A stretch of 64,000 bases of DNA from Micrasema longulum (GCA_022494885.1 JAGVSM010002369.1:1-64000), one strand, 5' to 3'; positions 10,316-21,034 are shown, counted from the first letter of the stretch. Notes: a model not told the origin generated them from the sequence alone. Numbers and translations are program-made.

Positions 10316-11005
10316 TAAAGCAATTTAAGTCATTTCTGTCAGTATTTTTGTTTTTGTATTTTAAATAGGCATGCTTCCATTTCAATGTGCACATTGAACT
10401 TGAAAGAATCAACCCCTTTATTCTTTGACAATTTTGTTTCTTAAATTCGTTCGTTCGTCATATATCCATCTCACTTTAACTCAATCAAAACCGTATTCCG
10501 TTCTCGCTCCCTCTCACATAATACGAATGAATTTACGAAGCGGATTAGTTCCAGAATGTCTTTTTCTACTGGTTTTGTTGTTTTTCCCAAAAATAGTGAT
10601 TACGATTGACAGTGGCTTTTTTGCTTTTAACCCCCTCTTATGTTCTGTTTTAATGAATAAATACAACTGTGAAAAAAGTAGTCATTTATCTCGCTGATAT
10701 TTTTGTGATCACGAAGTAATAATTTGACGAGAGTTTAGAACACATTCTAATCTATGATAAGAGTATCAAATAATCTACAGTATCAATTACACACTGTACA
10801 ATGTATCCTCTGTGTATGCACTGTGACAAGTCACTTTATTATTAGCTGAACAATGATTTAGTTAAATGGCTCAGTGTAGTTGCAAGTTGCACTGTCCTCT
10901 GAACATCGCAGAAGCAAATAATACATGATGTGTCCGCTCACAAGAACAAGACGAGCATTTGTAGTTATTGCAAACCAATGTTATTTATTATAACTCAAGT
11001 TTATA
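10316..11005. other. Gene-free AT-rich stretch
   Basis: A 90-codon chance frame at 10425-10697 has no recognisable domain. No repeats identified. Confidence 0.4.
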
Positions 11006-11006
11006 C

Positions 11007-11640
11007 CTGGGGTGCTATTCTGAACCACTCTCGCGGCACGAGAAAACCGTTTTTCTCGTGTATTTTATAATAATAATAATAATAAAAATTATGGATAACT
11101 TATATAGCGCCATTTTCGCAATATAATACCTCAAGGTCGCTTTACAAAGTGATTATAAAAAGATATAAATTTAATTTTGACTTTTTAATTTAAGAAAAAT
11201 AATGTACTTTGTCACCACATGCTAAGAATTTATTCAAATGATTTAGAGAACAAGTGGGTTTTCAGCTTCTTCCGAAACATCACTTCACTCTCACAGTTTC
11301 GGACTCCTGCTGGGAAAGCATTCCATGCCGTAGGGCCTGCGACCGCAAATGCACGTTCGCCGAATTTAGTGCGCTGTTTGCGTATAATAACTTTTCCTTT
11401 CGACGTAGCTGTAGCTGATCTAAGCGTCAGACGTCTGTCAGCTTATACATAAGCCAACAGAGTTTGTATTCCACCCTCTGTGTGCGTAGCCAGTGCAATT
11501 CCCGAAGTAGTGGAGTGATATGACTGAACTTAGAGATTCCAAAAATAAGTCTCGCTGCGGCATTCAATACAGTCTGTAAACGAGTCGTATGTAAATACAC
11601 GAGATAATACGGCCGCGAGAGCGTTTGGAATACCAGCCCT
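11007..11640. mobile_element. Palindromic MITE, family F2, split by a LINE
   Basis: Left arm 11007-11064 (GGGGTGCTATTCTGAACCAC, TCTCGCGGC, TTTTTCTCGTGTATTTT) mirrors right arm 11590-11640 (GTAAATACACGAGATAATAC, GGCCGCGAGAGCG, TTTGGAATACCAGCCCT). The uninterrupted copy at 30685-30765 shows the two arms joined as TATTTTGTATGTAAATAC, so the sequence between them here was added later. Further pieces lie at 35810-35889 and 39695-39758. Confidence 0.8.
11065..11588 (-). mobile_element. LINE relic (CR1/L2-like), inserted in MITE F2
   Basis: The minus strand translates, with frameshifts, to RLQTVLNAAARLIFGISKF, HITPLRELHWLRTQRVEYKL, CWLMYKL, then VAGPTAWNAFPAG and FRKKLKTHLFSKSFE with a stop. This is the C-terminal hallmark (LNAAARLI, LHWLP-x-x-x-R, AxxxWNxLP, FKxxLKTxLF) of CR1/L2-type elements. 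The 3' end TATATAAGTTATCC is followed by an (ATT)n microsatellite tail as in L2-like elements. A related 3' end lies at 33372-33430. Confidence 0.75.
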
Positions 11641-11784
11641 GATCTCGTATGAGATGGAAATAATTACATGAAATTAAACGCTAAAAAAAATGTTTTATTA
11701 ATTACGTAATTTACCACAAAGTAAATATAGTAATCTCGTACATTGATTATTCGTGTAATTTATGTTTCTTTAAATAATCTAATC

Positions 11785-11950
11785 AGGAAGTTCAGTGCTA
11801 CGGGAAATAAAATATAATAAATGTTTTTTCACGCGGTTAAAATTAGAGTTGGTTTAATTAGTGTCCTGACGAAGAGGCGGGTATGTCTCGAAACCGGTAG
11901 ACAGAAAAGTCGGTAAGTGGTTATATATAAATATTTAATAACATTAAGTA
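11785..11950. repeat. Composite dispersed repeat (AGTTCAGTGCTACGGG block plus CCGGTAGAC block)
   Basis: The first half matches 41488-41565 (TTCAGTGCTACGGGAAAT and CTCACGCG/TTCACGCG). The second half matches 7050-7140. Probably 3' portions of a retroelement family; the class is not resolved. Confidence 0.55.
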
Positions 11951-12321
11951 ATAATACTAAGTGTGTTAAGGTACCGGTCTTTCAGATTATCTTGTCTTTT
12001 GCTTAATGTAACACGACGTTACTGCACCGCTTGCAGATGAATTTTTTAGCAATTTTGAAGGTTTAACATTAATTTATAAATAATTTTAACGTTTTAAGTA
12101 TAATTTTATTTTGACTCAAGTCAAGATTTATTTACACGTGTATTAATAAAATGAAAATTTTATAAATGAAACTTAACTTTAAATTTTATTACTAATTAAC
12201 TAACTAACTAACTAATACTAATTCATTTCAATAATTAATAAATTTCGATAACCGAGCGAAAAAAACATCTGGGGTGGTATTCTAAATCTTCTCTACCCCC
12301 TAGAGAGGGGTTAGGTTAGGT

Positions 12322-12711
12322 AAGTTTACTTGGTCGAATTGACAACGTTTTGAAAATGTTTATTGACAAGTGAGGGTATTAGAAGCAAACTTGGAAATCT
12401 CCACTGAAGGAGTCACTGAGATATTTGCAAAAAACTTCGAAAAGAGAATTGTGAGATTTGTAATTATGCTTCACCAATTCAACGAGGAATGCCAAGTTTG
12501 CGTTGTCAAGTAGTACAATTGAAATCTGTTTTTGCAAGATTTAGAGACGGTTTTGAATTGCGCTATTATTTAGGTAGGTGGGTTTTTATGTATTAGTTTA
12601 ATTTGGCATCAATGACTAATTCTTCGTTTTTGGCGGAGATTTCTTAGTTTGTTTGATACCCTCACTTGTCCATAAACATTTTCAAAATGTTGTCAATTCA
12701 ACCAAGTTTCT
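12322..12711. mobile_element. Fold-back element, family F3
   Basis: Arms 12322-12406 and 12632-12711 are inverted copies: GAATTGACAACGTTTTGAAA, TGACAAGTGAGGGTAT and GGAAATCTCC appear in mirror order with few differences. The centre is non-coding. Preceded at 12275-12305 by GGGGTGGTATTCTAAA, which resembles the terminus of MITE F2. Confidence 0.8.
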
Positions 12712-13180
12712 AGAACTTTTGAATTATTATACAATCGAGTTGTTTACTTGAACGTGTCTATGATGTATTATTGTTTTATGCGACCCCGACCGAGCAATAT
12801 CGCGGAAGAACGAATCGGAATGCCGATTGCAACACTAAATCAGATTTTCTTTAAACTGGTTGGAAACGAATCCTCATTTACAACTTACAACCAAAATTGA
12901 ATGCTTTATCTTCACTGTGTCAGTGAGGAGATACAGTCTCCATTATGTCCTCGAAATAAAGGCTAACCTCTGTGGGCCGTAATAGATCCAGTTTTTGGAG
13001 GCTTTTATTTCACGTGTCATTTAATTAATGGATTTTATTATTCAACTAATTTTGTATTTTTAGTATCCTCTGGCGAAAATCTCCATTTATTTTGCACATT
13101 TTTCTATTATTTCCATATTTTACCACACAAAAATAACAGTCTTAGGCCCGTTTCATATGATATTAAAATACCACGCGGCA
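12712..13180. other. Gene-free stretch
   Basis: No gene. From 13140 a weak match to the left end of the TIR element at 60248-60534 begins (CACGCGGCATGATCAAATTACG). Confidence 0.35.
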
Positions 13181-13254
13181 TGATCAAATTACGTAGGATG
13201 AATTGATCTTTATTTTATTGTAATATATTGTTTATCGAACATTACAACATGGAT

Positions 13255-13520
13255 GGAGAACATTTTAGAGATGGGAATATGGAAGTCTAGGCGCTAATGA
13301 CTTGTCACTGGCTGGTTTAAGTGGCCACTTTACACACTGTGTAATATTCACCGTTTTGGGTATGTGTAAACATCCATATTTCTTCAATTCTTCCGTCTGT
13401 TGATTTTAGTGAAGTTAAAGAGCTGAAAACTTTCTTGTTGCGAAGAGATTCATCTGATTGAATTATTTTACATACTTACTAGGCAACGCCTGAAAATTAT
13501 TTGCCAATTTTTATACTTCT
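13255..13520. repeat. Dispersed repeat R1, copy 1
   Basis: Shares GGGAATATGGAAGTCTAGGC, GGCTGGTTTAAGTGGCCACT, TTACACACTGTGTAA and TAGGCAACGCCTGAAAA in order with 36820-37085. No coding capacity; type unknown. Confidence 0.75.
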
Positions 13521-13559
13521 TTTTTTTTTAGAGATTTTTAAGAAGTATTATTTTTTTTA

Positions 13560-14437
13560 TTTTTTTTATTCAAATCTTAAAATAGGGCACACATATCATA
13601 CATATTGTTATGTGTGTTCTAATAATAACATTGCAAATATATTTAATTTATAAATTGTTTTTCACATATGTCTTGACCATTATTTTAAATTTTGATATGT
13701 TTTTTTCTTCATAAATATTTTTTTCCATTTCGTAATACTTTTTAATTGCTTTAAATAAAATTGAATTTTGTGACTTTGCCTTTTTCCTAAATGGAAGTCT
13801 AATTTTGTTCTTTTCTCTAGTATTGTGATTGTGTTCATGCTGGTTCCGATCAATTTTTTTCCAAAATTCTGTTTTTTTATTAGAGTTTATAATTTTATGA
13901 ACAAATATCATTGTATTGTAAAATATTCTTTGTTTATATGTTAATAATTTCATTTCATTTACCATCGACTTTACCCTCGTATATCTGTTTTTTTTTCAAA
14001 ATGATTCTAAAGGCTTTATTTTGTAATACAGTTAGTTTATCTATATTTTCTTTGTTTGATAAAAATAAAATGCTACTACAGTAGTTAACGTGTGGTTCAA
14101 TAATTGTTTTGTAAATAGTTTTGCAGGAGTCCTTATCAATAAATCTTCTGATCCTTCCCAAAATTGATATTTTTTTGCAATCTTATTTATTACCATCTTA
14201 GCGTTTTGGTGAAATGTAAGTTTTGAATCCAACATTACACCTAAATATTTAATTTCAGTGACTTCATTAAGTTTTTCATTTTCTATTACAATTGATGGTG
14301 TAATTTCTATTCTTTTGTTTCCTATATTCATATATTTAGTTTTGTTAACATTTAATTTTAATTTATTAATTTTTAGCCACAGTGATACACTATTAAGATC
14401 ATGATTTAGTCTGTCCATAATTGTTATATATTTTTCG
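13560..14437 (-). mobile_element. 5'-truncated LINE, family L4, copy 1 (RT C-terminus)
   Basis: Minus-strand frames chain as VSLWLKINKLKLNVNKTKYM, IKYLGVMLDSKLTFHQNAKM, then after a frameshift RRFIDKDSCKTIYKTIIEPH, VNYCSSILFLSNKENIDKL and, after another, KLLTYKQRIFYNTMIFVHKI to a stop near 13650. NKTKYM and YLGVMLDSKLTF are the post-palm RT motifs of jockey-like elements. A second copy, further truncated, lies at 32715-33042 and is nearly identical over their overlap, implying recent activity of the family. The 3' end lies in a TAAATTTGAATAAAAA-like tail at about 13560. Confidence 0.85.
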
Positions 14438-14439
14438 GC

Positions 14440-14715
14440 CACAGCTTCGGTCGGCACGGTCTTAGGCCACGTTACGAGACGAAGAGACAATATGGAAAAA
14501 AATAGTGGTACAAAGACGAGTAAGGGGAACTCGATCTCGCGGAAGAAGTCCTTCCAGATGGACAGACTCGGTGACAGAAGCGACCGGCCTCCCTCTTCAG
14601 GAGGCCTCCAGAAGCGCTGAAGATAGTAGCGGATGGAGACGGATTGTAACGATGTACTTCCCCCCTGCCAATGTTACCACGACTGCTCTGCCAAGAGCAA
14701 ACGACTAAGAAGAAT
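14440..14715 (+). mobile_element. LINE 3' fragment (RTE-like C-terminus)
   Basis: Translation gives HVTRREDNMEK and, one frame over, RVRGTRSRGRSPSRWTDSV, ending in DSSGWRRIVT and a stop. The RGRxPxRWxD ... WRR pattern is the extreme C-terminus of RTE-like LINEs. It ends in AAGAAGAA, like the GAA tails of 9156-10140 and 14920-15240. It abuts the oppositely oriented LINE L4 at about 14437. Confidence 0.7.
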
Positions 14716-14744
14716 ATATTTTTTATTATTATCCTATTTTTGCG

Positions 14745-14896
14745 TTCTTATGATTTACCCAAATATTTCATTTTGAGGGCCATTTTAACTAAATTACTCA
14801 CTATTGGAAGATGGGAATTAAGTTGGGGTAGAGTGGGATTCGAACCACGGACCTTTGAGCCGTAAGTCCTAGTCACTAGTCACGGGACCACAACCC
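14745..14896 (-). repeat. SINE family B, copy 1
   Basis: Minus strand starts GGGTTGTGGTCCCGTGACTA and carries a B-box-like GGTTCGAATCC, then a TCTACCCCAACTTAATTCCC body and a tail with ATTTGGGTAAATC. Copies at 21412-21573, 36300-36440 and 48959-49120 share this structure. Confidence 0.8.
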
Positions 14897-14919
14897 AATT
14901 TTATTTATCTAATGCCTGG

Positions 14920-15240
14920 CAGTGCATCGGCGTGTGTCCAAGAGATAAGAAATGAAGAAATGATGCGCCGAACCGGAGTCCGAGATATCATGGATTGTGC
15001 ACCAAAATAAAAATGGCAGTGGGCAGGACACTCGGCGAGACTAAATTATGACGGGTAGACACCCAGAATAATAAAGTGGAGACAATGGGCAAACAAAAGT
15101 GGTGTTGGAAGGCCACAAAAAATGGGCCGATCACATTGCCTCGATAGCTGGTAGATCATGGATAAAAAAGGAGTGAAAACGTGTGTAAGAGCCCTATTTC
15201 CAGCAGTGGTGAGAATTAGACTGAAGACGAAGAAGAAGCT
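14920..15240 (+). mobile_element. LINE 3' relic (RTE-like)
   Basis: Broken frames give RRTGVRDIMDCAPK, KWQWAGHSARLNYDG, IIKWRQWANKSGVGRPQKM and ISSIAGRSW-like residues, the WxWAGHxAR ... GRPxxRW signature near the C-terminus of RTE-type elements. The end is CGAAGAAGAAG. A related but different fragment is at 23600-23890. Confidence 0.75.
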
Positions 15241-15734
15241 TGCCTGGTAAACGCACTAACCATAACAATATGAGGCCAACTTATCGCCACTCCGTTTACT
15301 TTTTGCAGGATTTCGACCTGAATGTAGCCACTAGATATAATAATTAAAAATCCATGTTAATATTATAAATAATGCGAAAGTGTGTTTGTCTGTTTGTTTG
15401 TGTTTCCTTCACATCGCAACGGAGCGACCGATTGACGTGATTTTTTGCATAGGGACAATTGGAGAGCGAAAAAATGAAATAGCCAACTTTTCATCCTGAA
15501 AGAAATATCAGTCGGTATAAATTCTTAGCGGCAAAACGAATTATTATTTCACATCGCAACGAAGTGACTGTTTGAAGTGATTTCTTGCATAGGGATAGCC
15601 GCAGAGCTGTGAAGTGTCACGAGCTACTTTTCATCCCTAAAAAAAATCCCTGCATCGGAAAAATTCTCAGTGGAAAAATTAATATATATTAAAACAGAAT
15701 AACGATATTACGTCGCCATAGACTAACGGATGTC

Positions 15735-15780
15735 AATCCATCCTAATTTTATCGTGCCGTGTCAATTTGGACGGACGATA
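15735..15780. repeat. Fragment of TIR family F4
   Basis: TCAATCCATCCTAATTTTAT and CGTGCCGTG match the right end of the element at 60248-60534. Confidence 0.5.
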
Positions 15781-16349
15781 ATAATGAACTTTAGAATAAA
15801 ATAAATTTAAGTCTTTTGAAACACCACACTAACGTAAGTTTTAACATTGTTATTCCCACGTATCTGATATATTTAGTGTAGGGTATTGTTCCTATAGAAC
15901 AAACCTTTTGAAGTTTTTCAAAGATGGCGAATGGTAATTATATTTATTTATTCATGCATTTCATAATATATGTATATATACAGTTTTTTGTTCACTTTGC
16001 TTAGCTGTGTGAAGCAGAACTTATGATTTTCTTGTTGTTTTACTGTATTATTTATTATTTAAACTTTCTACTGAATATGCTGTATAATTTTTTAAATATA
16101 AATCTTGTATAATTTTTGGTTTAATTTTTATTTTTTTTATAAATCTTGGGTATAAGGAAATTCATGTTTTAAAAAATATATATATATATAAATATTAAGC
16201 CAAATTTGTTAATATTAGAAATGTTTGTAAAAGGCAGATTTGCCGTTTATGTTAATAAACTAAAATAAAAAATAAAATAAAAATATTATTAAAGATTCAC
16301 AACTGTATTATTCTTACTTACGTAGTTAAATAATATTTCTTGCACCGAC

Positions 16350-16740
16350 TAATAAACTTTCTTAGGAAAATTATCATGACATGTTGGAAATCTTTCTCGT
16401 GCCCGAATTGGATCAATTGGCCCTGCGGCATTTGTGCGATTTGTGGTTCCAACAGGATTGCGCCAAGTCACGCACAGCTCATGCTACGCCAAAAAAGGTG
16501 CAAAAACTTTTCCCGGCCGAATAATCTCGAAGTTCGGCCGACCCCCACGTCCCCCGATTCGACCGCTCGCGATTTCCCCCCATGTGGGTACTTGATTGGA
16601 AAGGTGTATACCAGCAAACCAACAACAATCCCGATGCTCACGGACAACATCCGAATAGAAATTGCCGAAATAACACTAGAAATCTTCCACAATGTCATGA
16701 AAAACATGCTTTAAAGAGATAGCATTTGCGCCACGGGAAG
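16350..16740 (+). pseudogene. Mariner-like transposase C-terminal relic
   Basis: Frame 1 gives VPELDQLALRHLWFQQDCAK with SRTAHATPKKVQKLFPAE; after a shift the next frame gives FPPCGYLIGKVYTSKPTTIP, DNIRIEIAEITLEIFHNVMK and NML with a stop at 16712. This matches the WFQQDGAxCHTA (second catalytic Asp) to KVYxxKPxTIxxLKDNIRREI part of Tc1/mariner-superfamily transposases. The third catalytic region is degraded. Coding similarity continues to about 16740, where a hAT MITE interrupts it. Confidence 0.8.
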
Positions 16741-16748
16741 ATTGAAAC

Positions 16749-17331
16749 TAGGGATGTAACGATTCCGATACCAATATATCGGCCGATATCGGCATCGCCG
16801 ATTATATACAGCCGATATTAAGTTTTTGAAAAGCTATAATACTTGTCTTATTAACTGAGCTCAGTTGCCTCAGAGCGTCTCTTTTCAACTGCAGGTCTCA
16901 TACAAAATGGTTCGCGTAACAGATTGTCTGCTAATAATTTGAACAACCTTTGTTTTCTTAACAAAAATCCACCAAAACTTAACTTTAATTACTGATCTTG
17001 TGTATCGGTTTATTTTACCACTTTGTGTAATTAAATGATAATTACTTTCTTAATTAGCGCTTTGATTGCTTGATAATATTCTTGATTATTCCATACAAAT
17101 AAATGTTTTCATCGAATTTTAATTTAACATTTTTGTTTACAACCTTCTCAAGGTTCAGTCTCTAATAAATATAGGTAACTTTTATGCAGAATGAAGACAA
17201 TTATTCATTATTTATTTGCTTTTTTTTTATGTTTAATAAGCCACCGATATCGGTATCGGTATCGCCGATTATTTACTCTGATGATCGGTATCGGCATCGT
17301 ATCGGCAAAATTATGTATCGTTACATCCCTA
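16749..17331. mobile_element. hAT MITE with 8-bp target-site duplication
   Basis: Begins TAGGGATGTAACGAT and ends ATCGTTACATCCCTA; exact duplication ATTGAAAC at 16741-16748 and 17332-17339. The arms contain repeated GATATCGGTATCGG words. No transposase is encoded. It interrupts the mariner-like relic 8 bp after CCACGGGAAG. Confidence 0.93.
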
Positions 17332-17339
17332 ATTGAAAC

Positions 17340-18000
17340 CATATAATAAAAATTATGAAATTGTTTTTCATTTAAATGTTTTTTTGGCAATCCATTATGT
17401 AGAGGTGTAGAAAATGACAAGTTAATTGAAATATTCTTTAAGTTTTACTTTTACATAAATACTTACATTTACCCGCGGGTTCGCTCACGTAGTACTAATA
17501 TCATGTCGTAGTAGTGGTGAGGTGTTTTAGGTACTGAATTAGTTGTATCGTTTATCAATAAGAATTTTCTCTGTGGAATGATATATTTTATCGAGACTGA
17601 AGGTAGCTTGGTCTTCCAACTATCGCTATGAAAAAAATACGATGATCCGTTAGTCTATGGTGACGTTACATCGTTATTCTGTGCACAAATCCAAAATTTT
17701 GCTACAAAATCAAACCAAACTAACCATAGATAATAAACGAGTGAAGGCGTATATATATGTAAAAAAAGGGCAATTATAGAAATTTAAAGAATACATTTCA
17801 AATATATTATTTTTGACATCCACCTTACCGTCTCATTGTTGATAAATGATGTATTTTCTTCATTGTAATTATTTTTTATTCCGGATAAAAAATAAGTATC
17901 TTTTTTTACTTCTCACCTATCCGACTATTCCTGTGCAAAAAAATATGCCAACGTAACCGCTCCGTTGAGACGTTAAAAAAACACAAACAAACTCACTTTC
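17340..18000. other. Right part of the long-TIR element, no gene
   Basis: Non-coding. Contains ACCCGCGGGTTCGCTCACGT at 17470-17489, a GC-rich word that recurs in insect transposon tails, and the right inverted arm from 17644. Confidence 0.4.
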
Positions 18001-18494
18001 GCATTAAAAATATTAGTATGAATCGATCAGATCGATTTTATCTATTTATATTAATGCCATTGCCAAAGCGATATAAGTAATGACTAGTGTATTTTAATGG
18101 TCAACATGTTGCATCTACGATCATTGATTCAGTTGATTAAGTAAATAAACACCCAGTGGACGTTCAAACAAACCTTCGAGATTTGCACCGTTCACGTTTC
18201 TCCGATGCGCAATTACGAGTGTAATGTAATCTATACCCTCATAATATGTTGCAATTCTGTGAACTATAAATGTACAACATATTATTCACTTTGGTTAATA
18301 CTAAATGCCACGTACTATATTGTGTAGGTGTGTATATTATGAATCTAGGTAGGTACTGTGTACAGCAGTTGATACACGCTTGTTGCTTGCTGGTAATGAT
18401 AATGAATTATCACGTTTGTACCATAACCATAATAGTGTGAACGTGAACACGATGCGTAGAGATATTATGTATAATAACAATATGCATTACCTAG

Positions 18495-18985
18495 ATGAAA
18501 TAAACAGACTACAACGACAGCAAAATAAAATATTGAAACTACATGACCTCCCTTTTTAGCACCAACTAATGAATCTAAAAAAACTAAACAATTGAATATT
18601 TTTTTTTTCAACTAGAATCTTTGAAATTGATGCATAGGTTATCCACTGATATCATTGTAAACAAATAACTAAAACTTAAAAAAAATGGAAATAAACATGG
18701 ACATAATCGAGAATATGCAATCTTGTCTTGAGGTAGTAATTTTTAATTTTTTGTCATAGCTTTAATTTTATTTAGTTGTATTTTATTTTATTAGTGCCTG
18801 TATTTATTATATGAAAGTGTATTTGTCATCGTTAGAATAGATTGCATAGGTCCGTCAAATAAATAAATATCAGAAAAATATCGCATACAACATTCCGAAA
18901 CGAGACGAGGACAACCGAGACAAATAAATCGACACTAATAAAACAGAAGAATATTGCAGTCTAGAATGTCCACTAAAATTTATAT
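18495..18985 (+). mobile_element. LINE family L7, copy 1, with nested 149-bp insertion
   Basis: Similar to 54130-54610 and (inverted) 24083-24482: AATAAACAGACTACAACGAC, AATAAAATATTGAAACT, ACTAAACAATTGAATA, TGGACATAAT and AGAAAAATATCGCATACAAC occur in order. The coding frame is degraded by small deletions. At 18717 the match breaks off and resumes at 18866. Confidence 0.75.
18717..18865. mobile_element. Small retro-insert inside LINE L7
   Basis: It begins GCAATCTTGTCTTGAGGTAG and ends in GTCCGTCAAATAAATAA. AATAT flanks both sides and occurs once in the intact LINE copy at 54383-54395. The same two ends occur at 51935-52050, so it is an independent repeat family of unknown type. Confidence 0.65.
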
Positions 18986-18997
18986 TATATTATTATA

Positions 18998-19078
18998 AAT
19001 CCAATCTGCCAGGAATCGAACTTGGCACTTCAAGCGTGGTAGGCGGACCTGCCAACCACTACACTATTTATATCCAGT
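18998..19078 (-). repeat. SINE family A tRNA-like head fragment
   Basis: On the minus strand it carries an A-box-like TAGTGGTTGGCAGGTCCGCC and a B-box-like AAGTTCGATTCC. Cloverleaf pairing is poor. Head only; the body is missing. Confidence 0.6.
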
Positions 19079-19079
19079 C

Positions 19080-19290
19080 TTATCTATACTTATCTGCACT
19101 CGATTTCCTTTTCCATCACTCTACTCCCGTGTAACAAGAATGATGAAGTTACGCTGCAATTATATTACCGATTCGGTGCCCTATGCATAACAGAGTGCGG
19201 ATAAGGAAATAATGGGGACAATGATGTTATTATTTTTTGTTTATTAGAAAACAATTTATTATTAGTTATACACTTGTTAATACATAATAT
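19080..19290. other. No gene recognised
   Basis: Sequence around 19090-19130 resembles the SINE A head-flanking ATTTCCTTTTC words; otherwise nothing. Confidence 0.3.
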
Positions 19291-19292
19291 GT

Positions 19293-19372
19293 AGGCAGTC
19301 AGAGTGGTGTGGCGTTCTATCATCTCTGTCTACCCTTACGGGGAAACGGCGTGACGGTTCATTTTTTGTTGC
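19293..19372 (+). repeat. SINE family E fragment
   Basis: Shares CCTTACGGGGAAACGGCGTG and TGGTGTGGCGTTCTATC with the minus strand of 34203-34285; a poorer piece is at 19706-19752. At 34203 the element ends in a (TTG)n tail, fitting a SINE. Confidence 0.6.
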
Positions 19373-19379
19373 GAACTAA

Positions 19380-19990
19380 TAAATAAGTCCTGTTTTACTA
19401 AATAAAAGACTAGACACCTGCACGCAAACCAAGATAAGGAAGACTTGGGTCAGTTTTACAGATTTAGCTAAGTGTGTAATATCGAAATAAAAATTATTCT
19501 AATGACTTTAAATAAATTAAATGATAAAAACTGTAATTTTCAAATAATCAATAAACATTGTTTTTTCTCCGTTGTTTTGCAATAACTACATACCTACATT
19601 TTTGTTTATTAAATAATATCAATATTTAATAATATCTACGAATACGTACTATTACTAAATAAGGCTCTAACAACTAATTTAGTATATTGTCATCATAATG
19701 TTTCTACAAAACAGTAGGCAGGGAGTATAGAACGCCATATCACTTAGTTTTTTCTGTGTATTTATGCAGGTGAGAGTTTCTACTCCTTTCGATAGAGAAA
19801 AGATCAAAATATTTAAAATTAGTTTGAAAAAATACGTTCTTGAGAAATTTTAATTAAAAATAGTAATGTTATTAAATGTTCCTAAGATGTAATTAACTAA
19901 CTTAATAAAGTATAAATAAATAAATATACATTTGAAATTAAAAATCAGTGACATACTGTTGATTTCAAAAGTATTTTTTTTACAAAAGTT
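19380..19990. other. Gene-free AT-rich stretch
   Basis: Nothing beyond the SINE E fragment at 19706-19752. Confidence 0.4.
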
Positions 19991-19994
19991 ATCA

Positions 19995-20225
19995 TCTTCA
20001 AAGCCTTATCCGCACCTGATGGAATATAAGGCGCTGTAAGATGACATAAATGCAGCTAATCGCAACCATTTACTAAAAAGTAAGGCGATCGGTCCTACGC
20101 TTCAGGTGCTAGTTTAATAATAATATAATATTACAGGATGATACGACGCTTTAAACAATAGTTTCATGTTGACCATCCCAGGAATTCAACCGGGGCTTCT
20201 AACCAATGGCGAATGATCTGTTTAA
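19995..20225 (-). repeat. SINE family A copy
   Basis: Contains the family body (TATCCGCACCTGATGGA, CGGTCCTACGCTTCAGGTGC) and a decayed tRNA-like head on the minus strand (CCATCCCAGGAATTC). Same order as 42545-43010. Confidence 0.6.
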
Positions 20226-20235
20226 GATATTATGC

Positions 20236-20371
20236 ACAGCTTACTATTATATTTTGTTATCAAAAATAATGCTTTGTACTAATAGTATTTATGAAAAAAA
20301 AAACAGCTTACTATTATATTTTTTTATCAAAAATAATACTTTGTACTAATAGTATTTATGGAAAAAAAACA
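20236..20371. repeat. 68-bp tandem duplication
   Basis: CAGCTTACTATTATATTTTG...TATTTATGAAAAAAA occurs twice head-to-tail (20236-20303, 20304-20371) with only a few differences. Confidence 0.9.
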
Positions 20372-21030
20372 TCGCCAGCGATTGTATTTCACTCAAAAAA
20401 TAAATGCAAGTATCGATAAAGCGTGTCCAGCCCGTTCCTAGTAAATTAAGGAACTAGCCGATTACAGCAACTTATTTCTTTGTACAAAAAAGTCACTTTA
20501 TTTTATATCATGCACATTAAAATACGACTTAGACTTTCTTTTTTAAAAAAAAACTATTTTCTCTTTACAAAATACGCTTAACATATGACCACCGGTTATT
20601 TGATTCACCCGATTTAACGTAGAACGCGCCATCTTTGACGTATCAAGAAAAAATATACCGGCATTTAAAATTTTGGAATATTTTCATATTATTTTTATAT
20701 TTTGACAATTAAGCAGAACGAGTGATAAAAATATTTTTGCAAAACTTAAAGTACTCACTATACTTTTGCATTTTATGTTACTTACTATTTTTAACGACAG
20801 TCGTGCATGTAGTCACCTGACAAGACAAACTCGTGTCAAAAAGAGTGATGAATATATCGATAGGTTTTATCGGTAAAAGTTTTCATGAAAAATAAGTATT
20901 TTGTTTTCAGCAGAAGCAAAATGATGATGTTCTGTTATTTTTGCCATTTTATATTACTTATGTAGGGACAAATTAACAAAAACTTAGCTAACTGTAGCTT
21001 CTTTAAAAAAAAGTCACCTCTCGCAGTGGC
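20372..21030. other. Gene-free AT-rich stretch
   Basis: No gene or repeat supportable. Confidence 0.4.
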
Positions 21031-21034
21031 CTCA

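Larger units (their letters stand above)
15357..18017. mobile_element. Long-TIR DNA element with nested insertions
   Basis: The outer ends are inverted: left TAATGCGAAAGTGTGTTTG and right CAAACTCACTTTCGCATTA, followed inward by a shared CAACGGAGCG block. A second inverted pair, CGCCATAGACTAACGGAT at 15696-15731 and its complement at 17644-17680, lies further in. The two arms, though diverged, thus run for about 370 bp each. Between them lie a mariner-like relic and a hAT MITE. Family name not determined; such GCGAAAGTGTG ends are common in moth and butterfly genomes (recollection). Confidence 0.6.

Noticed and set aside
10425..10697. 90-codon frame
   Set aside because: No recognised motif and no supporting signals.
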